From positions 1-5,207 of the forward strand of contig JBJOLU010000038.1 of the NCBI GenBank assembly GCA_046052705.1: DNA of 5,207 nucleotides, read 5' to 3'. The notes below the pieces were generated by a model that ran no database searches, was not told the origin of the DNA, and worked only from the letters and a program-made list of their open reading frames with translations. The number at the start of each line of letters is the position of its first letter. The stretch's first letter is position 1. A program made the position numbers and the translations under genes. Positions 1 to 5,207 of the stretch are shown piece by piece. Origin of the DNA: JBBATK01 sp046052705. Lineage in GTDB: Bacteria; Bacteroidota; Ignavibacteria; Kapaibacteriales; NICIL-2.

Positions 1-2212
1 ACCATTGACCATTTGTGCCGGTGGTATCCCATTGCAATGTCTGAGACGAACCTGCACGGAACACTTCCCCGCCGGCGGGCTTGATCAAGCGCACGGTGGG
101 CGGAGGAGGCGGAGCAGGCAATGCGATTTCGAAGCCGAAGTCGTTGCGTGATGTTACCGTGGAATCCGTTGCGCTTACGATACGGATAAAGCCGGTCTTG
201 GTGACAGTGTTCGGCACTGTCCACTGGATGTTACCGCGTGTTGAACCGGTGTCCGTGACGGGGGATCCGGAGATTGCAGACCAAGGTCCCGTAACACCTG
301 TGCCAAACTCAACGCGCATAGACATGCCGGCTGTGTTTGTGGTGTCCCAGGTGATCTTTACCTTCTGACCTACGATATACTTCTCGCCACCTGCGGGAGC
401 TGTGAGCTTAAGTGAAGCTTGAGCTTTATAGTCCTTGTTTACCGGATCATATTCAGTCCAAACCACATCCCAACGCTGATTCAGATCCGGAGAGAAAGCA
501 CCGCGATAGGACACCTTCTCGAAGAAAGAATCGTCAATTGCAACAGTGCCACGAGGAGCGAAGCTAGCAGATGCGATGTACGGAGCGTTGATAGTAGGTA
601 CAGCGCTAAACATGTTCGAATTCTCAGCGTAGGGATTACCGAGTTCCGCATAGAATTCAATGTTGCCGGCGCGATTGATAATCTCGTTGGAGTTCGCCGG
701 ATCGAGCAACCATGCGGCACTGAACGATGTTGTACCCGCAGGCACTGCATTGCGCCAACCCGGGCTTCCGGCTTTGATACCAATGAACGTGTTGTTACGG
801 AACTGCAAGGAATCGCGCGATGCTGCATCTGATGTAAAGCCACCATTGGGGTTTCCAAACTCCATTGTGTTCGGCCAACCAATTAGCAGAGAGTTGTGAA
901 GCGAGAAGCGTGAGTTGCGACGGATCATCGAAGATGAACCATACAAACGATTGTACTGTTGCGCGCTTGAACCACTGATCATGCTGGTATCCTGCAACGG
1001 TCCTATCAATGTGCAATTGGAAAACACCGGGCTGGTTAATGGAAGGTTGCGCGAGCCGCTGGCGTCGTTGTCACTCTCGAAGGCCTGCGATGTAGACTGA
1101 TCGGCTATCTGACGGAAACGCTTTCCTAAAGCAAACTGAACGCGACCACGGAAACCGTTGTCGGTATCGAAGTCGTCATCAATGCCATTGTATGCAATGA
1201 TGCGCTTTGCATCTACCGTACCGCCGAACCACTCGAAAGAGTCGTCGCCACTATAGGATACTTGCACGTTCTCTATCACTGTACCACGGCCTACGGCGCC
1301 GAGTGTGAGGCCATTGATTTCCTGATTGGGGAACAATGCAATGCCACCGAACTCAATACGCACATAACGAAGAATTCCGGAGTTGTCGTTGTCATCGGGT
1401 GTGGCACCGCCGCCGAAGCGAGCATTCACGGGGTCTGAAGGAAATCCTTCCATTACCGCTTCACCGCCCGGGTGGTTGGTGGTTGCGCGGCCGCAAATCA
1501 GAATACCACCCCAGTCACCGCGATCACGCTGACCTGCAGGCGCACGGCTGGTAAACACAATAGGTTTTTCTTTGGTACCATCGGCGATAAGCTTGCCGCC
1601 TCTGTTTACGATGATCGCTGAATTAATGCCCGGGGCGTCTCCTACAACAATTGTTCCCGGAAGAACTTTGAGCACTCCACCGTTTTGAATCCAAACATAT
1701 CCGGACAAGCCATAGATTTTAGTAGGCTGAAGAGTAACGGTACCGGTGATGTTTCCACTAAGAAGTGAATCAACTTTTACCGGAGTCGCTTGCTGGATGG
1801 TAAAGGGCACCTGATTACGGCTTGTAACGTTAAGGTTCAGCGAACCGTCGCGGTTCAGCAATACCATACGCACGTACCCACTGGTGGTATTTACGCCGGG
1901 AGCACGAAAACCAAACAGATACTGACCACGGCCACCAACATTTCCCGAAGGAATAACAGTGGAGTCCAACACATTTGCTACACCGTTGGGCAAGGGAAGA
2001 TTATCCCACGGACCGTTCGGTGTGGTAGCAAACTGGAACACAAAGCGAGAACCATTTGTGCCGGTAGTATCCCAGCGTAAATCGTTGGAAGTTCCTGCGC
2101 GGAACACTTCCCCACCTGCCGGTTTCAGCAGTGTGACGGTTGTAGGTTGAGCAATGCCTGCAAACGAGCACAGACAAAGCAAGAACAAAAACACCAATCG
2201 TGAGCTTTTCAT
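1..2212 (-). CDS. Secreted beta-helix protein with Ig-like (PAGGE) modules, probable T9SS cargo; C-terminus cut off by window edge
   Basis: An uninterrupted minus-strand frame of 737 codons runs from ATG 2212-2210 to the window edge with no stop. Residues 1-22 form a Sec signal peptide: K2 and R5, then a hydrophobic core (LVFLFLLCLC), with likely cleavage near AGIA-Q. No proper lipobox is seen. Ig-like module 1 starts near residue 25 (LLKPAGGEVFRAG...LRWDTT). From about 153 to 590 is a repetitive beta-strand region resembling a right-handed beta-helix (GNITGTVTLQP, WIQNGGVLKVLPGTIVVGD, DWGGILICGRA at 233-243, RYVRIEFGG at 282-290, YSGDDSFEWFGGT at 320-332, GIDDDFDTDNGF at 343-354, FESDNDASGS at 378-387). 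I recognise this block from large, mostly hypothetical Bacteroidota proteins, often T9SS-sorted. Ig-like module 2 begins at 601 (LKLTAPAGGE), followed by a PAPPPPP linker (699-705) and module 3 (707 onward). A sorting domain is expected beyond the edge but not visible. No catalytic motif is recognised; a ligand-binding or adhesive surface role beside the receptor is inferred. Confidence 0.9.
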   Translation of the reverse strand, partial: MKSSRLVFLFLLCLCSFAGIAQPTTVTLLKPAGGEVFRAGTSNDLRWDTTGTNGSRFVFQFATTPNGPWDNLPLPNGVANVLDSTVIPSGNVGGRGQYLFGFRAPGVNTTSGYVRMVLLNRDGSLNLNVTSRNQVPFTIQQATPVKVDSLLSGNITGTVTLQPTKIYGLSGYVWIQNGGVLKVLPGTIVVGDAPGINSAIIVNRGGKLIADGTKEKPIVFTSRAPAGQRDRGDWGGILICGRATTNHPGGEAVMEGFPSDPVNARFGGGATPDDNDNSGILRYVRIEFGGIALFPNQEINGLTLGAVGRGTVIENVQVSYSGDDSFEWFGGTVDAKRIIAYNGIDDDFDTDNGFRGRVQFALGKRFRQIADQSTSQAFESDNDASGSRNLPLTSPVFSNCTLIGPLQDTSMISGSSAQQYNRLYGSSSMIRRNSRFSLHNSLLIGWPNTMEFGNPNGGFTSDAASRDSLQFRNNTFIGIKAGSPGWRNAVPAGTTSFSAAWLLDPANSNEIINRAGNIEFYAELGNPYAENSNMFSAVPTINAPYIASASFAPRGTVAIDDSFFEKVSYRGAFSPDLNQRWDVVWTEYDPVNKDYKAQASLKLTAPAGGEKYIVGQKVKITWDTTNTAGMSMRVEFGTGVTGPWSAISGSPVTDTGSTRGNIQWTVPNTVTKTGFIRIVSATDSTVTSRNDFGFEIALPAPPPPPTVRLIKPAGGEVFRAGSSQTLQWDTTGTNGQW
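8..97 (-). repeat. Ig-like module 3 segment, copy of the repeat at 2051-2140
   Basis: This segment encodes residues 706-735 of the beta-helix protein and matches module 1 in both protein and DNA, with perfect blocks at 8-22 and 57-70. It follows a proline-rich linker. The module continues past the window edge, so its full extent is unknown. Identity to module 1 is higher than to module 2 (residues 601 to about 697), suggesting modules 1 and 3 share a more recent origin. Confidence 0.75.
122..412 (-). repeat. Ig-like module 2, diverged copy within the beta-helix protein
   Basis: Residues 601 to about 697 repeat the module pattern: LKLTAPAGGEKYIVG, then VKITWDTTNTAG, an FGTGVTGPW segment, and closing strands ending FGFEIALP. 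It matches modules 1 and 3 in the PAGGE turn, the following glycine and the WDTT strand, but the DNA has diverged. It sits directly after the beta-helix region and before the proline linker. Confidence 0.65.
2051..2140 (-). repeat. Ig-like module 1 segment, copy of the repeat at 8-97
   Basis: This 90-base segment encodes residues 25-54 of the beta-helix protein. It aligns without gaps to 8-97 at about 65 of 90 positions by manual count. There are perfect blocks of 15 bases (2051-2065) and 14 bases (2100-2113). The shared protein core is KPAGGEVFRAG and WDTTGTNG. The pattern fits the Kre9/KNH-like Ig-fold repeats common in secreted Bacteroidota and Chlorobi proteins. Confidence 0.75.
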
Positions 2213-2278
2213 TTTCTCCCTCATGAAAAAAATTGATTGTGGTAAAAGAGTAGCCATTATTAACATGTTGAAAGTGAA
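2213..2278 (-). other. 66-base intergenic spacer without a visible terminator
   Basis: This spacer separates the receptor stop from the start of the beta-helix gene. It is AT-rich, with a run of seven A on the plus strand at 2226-2232, which reads as T in the direction of transcription. No GC-rich stem precedes that T run, so I do not call an intrinsic terminator. The short distance and shared strand support co-transcription. A separate promoter inside the spacer cannot be excluded by eye. Confidence 0.6.
2216..2222 (-). promoter_or_regulatory. Shine-Dalgarno-like GAGGGAG before the beta-helix gene
   Basis: Read on the minus strand, GAGGGAG is followed by AAA and then ATG at 2212. The GAGG core is six bases from the start codon, a workable spacing. 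This supports ATG 2212 over the in-frame ATG at 2224, which overlaps the purine run itself and has only a T-rich tract upstream. Many Bacteroidota genes do not rely on Shine-Dalgarno pairing, so the support is moderate. Confidence 0.5.
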
Positions 2279-5158
2279 TTAGTTCAGAGTGTATCCAAAG
2301 CTTAGGCTTACGGAACGTCCACGTTGCACCGATGCAACTGTTACGCCGCCCTGCACCCAGTCTGTAGGCGGATTCAGCAAATCGCGCACACTGAGTTTCA
2401 GCGTGAACGCATCACCGATGGGGCGAGAAATATTTACATCAATCTGATCTCTGGGCATCTCGTACACATGCGGATCGTCGAATGCAAAAGCACCTACCTG
2501 TGCTACTTGCACTATTCTCTTACCGGCGCGGTTGTACGAGAGATTCACCGAAGTGCGTGACTCCGGCTCTACGTAAAACAGTCCGAAGTTGATTGAGTAC
2601 GGAGACTGTCCCCAGAGCGGGCGGATGTCGTTCTTCAGACCTTGAAGAACATTGATCTCGGAGCGAATAATTGCAATGTTTGAGGTGAAGAGGAAGTTTG
2701 AGAGAGCATCGGAAATCACCGACAGTGATTTGCGTAGCTCAACCTCAAAGCCATAATTCACGGCGTCGTCTTTAGCATTCTCGAAGGAGCGCTGAATCTC
2801 GCTTGCAGCCGGGATGATTGTTTCTTCAATGGCATTTTTGAAACGCTTGTAGAATACACCTGCCGAAATCACCTCGCCGGCCTTGGGAAACACTTCCCAG
2901 CGCAAATCGTAGTTCTGAATAAGAGCACGAGTAAGGCGAGGATTACCTTGAATAAGTGCAAGGTTTTGGAAGTCGTAGAATGCAAAGGGAGCAAACTCGC
3001 GCAATGATGGACGCGTAAGAGTTTGAGATGCGCTTAATCGAACGTTCATGTCGTCGTAGGCCTTCCACACCACATTCAACGCGGGAAGAAGATCGGTGGT
3101 GTGAAGGTTCGTGCGAATCAGACTATCGGGAATGGAAGTTCCTGTTTTGTAGCTATAAGTAGACTGCAGATTGGTTTGATTGTCTTCCACGCGAGCTCCG
3201 GCTATGGCACGCAGGTTCATGCCGAAGAGCTCGAAGGGCATATCCACCATTGCGTATCCGGCGTACAACGATTCATCGGCCGTATAGGAATCCGAACTCT
3301 TGGAGTCCTCGGACATAGCAAGTCCGTCAGGACCGAAATTCCCTGCAGAGAAGATTTTATCAGGGGTTTGAGCCAAGATGCTATCTGCCACTACTTCGCC
3401 GCGGGTAAAGATTTTCGACTGGATGTAGGTAAAGGAACGGGTGTGGAATGTGCGGTCGCGGCGCTCGGTCATGGCGCCAACTTTGATCTTTGCGGAACCC
3501 AAGGGAAGAGCAAGATTCAATGCACCATTAAGCACTCGGTCCGATAGGTCAGACATAAATCTTCCTGCCATGGTACCGTCTCCCTGCTGGGATCCGGGAT
3601 ATGGTATATCCGCAACGAATTGATCTTCGGTATTCAGCTCGCGTGAGTAGCGCAAGCGGCGGAAGTCGGGCTGATTGCGAGTGGACGAGGACATACCAAG
3701 CTTCCAATCCACAAACAGATTTCCGGCATCTTCCAGAGTATGCTCACCAAGTAGCTGACTGGAGAGCAGCGACTTTTCGCTGTAATCAAAACTGTTGAGT
3801 CGCAGGTCTCGCGTCTGCGCAAAGTTTGCACCGCTAAGTGCAATCACATCATCGTCGGCAGCGTGATTATAGGTGTTGCGCAAGCTGATCATCGAGGTAG
3901 GTCCTAACTTCACCGCGCAGTTGAACAGCGCATTGAGGTTCACGGAACGAGACCACTGTGTTCCGGCAAATTCGAAGATCTGCTCGCGTGTGCTGGCAAT
4001 ACCGGATTTCTTGAGCTCCGAGAGTGCAACACTATTGCCATAGTTAGCCGAGGCAATCACACCAACCTCTGTGCCACCGGGTGTGTACACATTGCTGAAT
4101 GAAAGACCGAAGTTCCCGTTCGGCATCGCGGTTCTTTGCTCGCTCTTCCATACGTTATTATTGAACGAGGTACCCAAGGTTCGGAATTCCTCCGCAGCTG
4201 CAGTGTTCTCCGGTGTTTGATCGCCGGCATAGTACGCGCGAGTTTTTGCAATTAGCGCGTTCATATCGTAGCGGGTAGCAGGTATGGTAGAGGGCAGTGC
4301 GCGTGATCCGTCGTCGAAACCAAGGTAATCGCGCGAGCCACCCGTGTAGGTGGTAAACGCATTTGATTGCCCGGTAAGATTATCCGTGCCGCCCATACCA
4401 CCGCTCATGCGAACTGCATAGCCGTCGGGGAAGTCCACCGTTTGCAATTGCACCAAGCCGCCGGCAAAGTTTCCGGGAAGGTCGGGAGTAAAGGACTTTA
4501 CCACGCTTGCGTTCTGCAAGAACTCCGCGGGGAACATGTCGAAAGCGAACGCTTTCTTGTCGTTCTCCGTGGAAGCAAGCGAGGCGCCGTTGAGTGTGGT
4601 ATTGTTGTAACGCTCGTTGATACCGCGCACATACACAAACTTGTCGCCAACCAGCGTAACGCCCGAAACGCGCTTCAGTACTTGGCCTGCGTCGTTATCG
4701 GTTTGGCGCTTAATCTCCTGCTCGCTAACGCCATCGCTTACTTGCGCGGCATTTTTTCTTTGAGTGAGAATTGCTGCTTCGGTTTCCCGCGCGGCTTTAG
4801 CTTCCACCACCACATCGGCGGTGGTTTTGCGCTCCGGCTTCAGAACAGCATCGGCATTGGATGTCTTGCCTGCCAAAACTTGTACGCGCTTGATGAGTTT
4901 TTCTTGATAGCCAAGAAAACGAATGCGTACATCATATTCGCCAACGGGTACACTGCGCAACGCGTAGCTGCCTTTGGAGTCGGCATAGGTACCTTTGGTT
5001 TTGCCATTAACAGTAATCATCACCGTGGCACGAACCAGGGGATCACCGGTTTCGCCATCGGTTACTTTTCCGGTAATGGTTCCGGTTGCGTCTTGGGAGA
5101 AAACTGCAGAGGTGCACACGATGGTGCACATGATCATAACAAGGAAGCGAGAGTACAT
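2279..5158 (-). CDS. TonB-dependent outer-membrane receptor with N-terminal carboxypeptidase-regulatory-like domain
   Basis: This is an energy-coupled outer-membrane importer, 959 residues from ATG 5158 to TAA 2281-2279. Residues 1-22 form a signal peptide (R4, hydrophobic core, cleavage near FSQ-D). A CarbopepD_reg/CNA-B-like domain covers about 26-107 (GTITGKVTDGETGDPLVRA, then a GSYALRSVPVGEYDVRI strand pair). A TonB-box-like ADVVVEA lies at 114-120. The plug, about 134-245, carries YVRGINERYNNTTLNGA and TPDLPGNFAGGLVQLQT. The rest is the beta-barrel, including TRPSLREFAPF at 715-725, GNPRL at 738-742, NYDLRWEVFPKAGE around 749-762, and a final strand RGRSVSLSFGYTLN. Length is normal for the family. 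It lacks the SusC/RagA plug signature and looks like the COG1629-type receptors with the VRG..ERYN motif; the substrate (metal chelate, oligomer or other) is unknown. The start was chosen for the better signal peptide with a basic residue. GTG 5188 would add ten residues, and an in-frame TAG at 5206-5204 bars anything longer. Neither start has a clear Shine-Dalgarno. It is probably co-transcribed with the downstream beta-helix gene. Confidence 0.93.
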   Translation of the reverse strand: MYSRFLVMIMCTIVCTSAVFSQDATGTITGKVTDGETGDPLVRATVMITVNGKTKGTYADSKGSYALRSVPVGEYDVRIRFLGYQEKLIKRVQVLAGKTSNADAVLKPERKTTADVVVEAKAARETEAAILTQRKNAAQVSDGVSEQEIKRQTDNDAGQVLKRVSGVTLVGDKFVYVRGINERYNNTTLNGASLASTENDKKAFAFDMFPAEFLQNASVVKSFTPDLPGNFAGGLVQLQTVDFPDGYAVRMSGGMGGTDNLTGQSNAFTTYTGGSRDYLGFDDGSRALPSTIPATRYDMNALIAKTRAYYAGDQTPENTAAAEEFRTLGTSFNNNVWKSEQRTAMPNGNFGLSFSNVYTPGGTEVGVIASANYGNSVALSELKKSGIASTREQIFEFAGTQWSRSVNLNALFNCAVKLGPTSMISLRNTYNHAADDDVIALSGANFAQTRDLRLNSFDYSEKSLLSSQLLGEHTLEDAGNLFVDWKLGMSSSTRNQPDFRRLRYSRELNTEDQFVADIPYPGSQQGDGTMAGRFMSDLSDRVLNGALNLALPLGSAKIKVGAMTERRDRTFHTRSFTYIQSKIFTRGEVVADSILAQTPDKIFSAGNFGPDGLAMSEDSKSSDSYTADESLYAGYAMVDMPFELFGMNLRAIAGARVEDNQTNLQSTYSYKTGTSIPDSLIRTNLHTTDLLPALNVVWKAYDDMNVRLSASQTLTRPSLREFAPFAFYDFQNLALIQGNPRLTRALIQNYDLRWEVFPKAGEVISAGVFYKRFKNAIEETIIPAASEIQRSFENAKDDAVNYGFEVELRKSLSVISDALSNFLFTSNIAIIRSEINVLQGLKNDIRPLWGQSPYSINFGLFYVEPESRTSVNLSYNRAGKRIVQVAQVGAFAFDDPHVYEMPRDQIDVNISRPIGDAFTLKLSVRDLLNPPTDWVQGGVTVASVQRGRSVSLSFGYTLN

Positions 5159-5207
5159 AAGGATAGAGGCGGATAGAATTACACACACAACTACGGTGCG
5201 AAACTAT

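Noticed and set aside
419..899. Overlapping plus- and minus-strand open frames of 79-137 codons
   Set aside because: All fall inside the continuous beta-helix reading frame, which has a signal peptide, conserved motifs and no stops over 737 codons. None of the alternatives shows a domain or a ribosome binding site.
2226..2232. T run in the transcribed strand between the two genes as a possible terminator tail
   Set aside because: No stable GC-rich hairpin precedes it, and it lies only about a dozen bases before the next start codon.
2262..2269. Perfect 8-base palindrome AACATGTT in the intergenic spacer
   Set aside because: It is too short and AT-rich to be a terminator stem and has no second copy in the spacer. 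It is most likely chance.
4367..5176. A 269-codon plus-strand open frame antisense to the receptor 5' half
   Set aside because: It lies wholly within the receptor gene, has no recognisable domain, and its composition follows from the complementary codons of the well-supported receptor. It is treated as a shadow.
5199..5206. TAGTTTCG on the minus strand, resembling the Bacteroidota -7 element TAnnTTTG
   Set aside because: It matches five of the six fixed positions, but the -33 region lies outside the window and a single short match is expected by chance. It is not called as a promoter.

Overview
This window holds two genes on the minus strand, read from high to low coordinates. Upstream is a complete TonB-dependent outer-membrane receptor (2279-5158, or to 5188 with an alternative GTG start). 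Downstream, 66 bases after its stop, is a long secreted beta-helix/Ig-like protein (1-2212) whose C-terminus runs off the left edge. Together they fill more than 98% of the window. I see no RNA genes, mobile elements, CRISPR arrays or convincing terminators. Long open frames on the plus strand lie antisense to these genes and look like shadows.

The likely source is a member of the Bacteroidota/Chlorobiota/Ignavibacteriota group (FCB). The receptor has an N-terminal carboxypeptidase-regulatory-like (CNA-B-type) domain before its TonB box and plug, as is common in Bacteroidota. Its partner is a large Sec-exported protein with repeated 'PAGGE..' Ig-like modules around a beta-helix, an architecture typical of type IX secretion cargo in that group. 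Base composition looks moderate (about 50% GC by eye), which fits a Chlorobi/Ignavibacteria/Kapabacteria-like lineage better than a low-GC Flavobacterium. The lineage is inferred; there is no marker gene here.

Layout by transcription: 5207-5159 is a short leader region with an in-frame TAG at 5206-5204, so the receptor gene is complete at its 5' end. 5158-2279 is the receptor: signal peptide, regulatory-like domain, TonB box, plug, 22-strand-type barrel. 2278-2213 is a spacer with no visible terminator and a Shine-Dalgarno-like GAGGGAG before the next start. 2212-1 is the beta-helix protein: signal peptide, Ig-like module 1, a roughly 430-residue beta-helix region with Asp-rich conserved blocks, Ig-like module 2, a proline linker and the start of Ig-like module 3.

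The working interpretation is a two-gene transcription unit in which a surface or secreted beta-helix protein acts with a TonB-dependent importer. This resembles a SusC/SusD arrangement in logic, but the receptor does not look like a SusC and the partner is not a SusD lipoprotein. The substrate cannot be read from the sequence.
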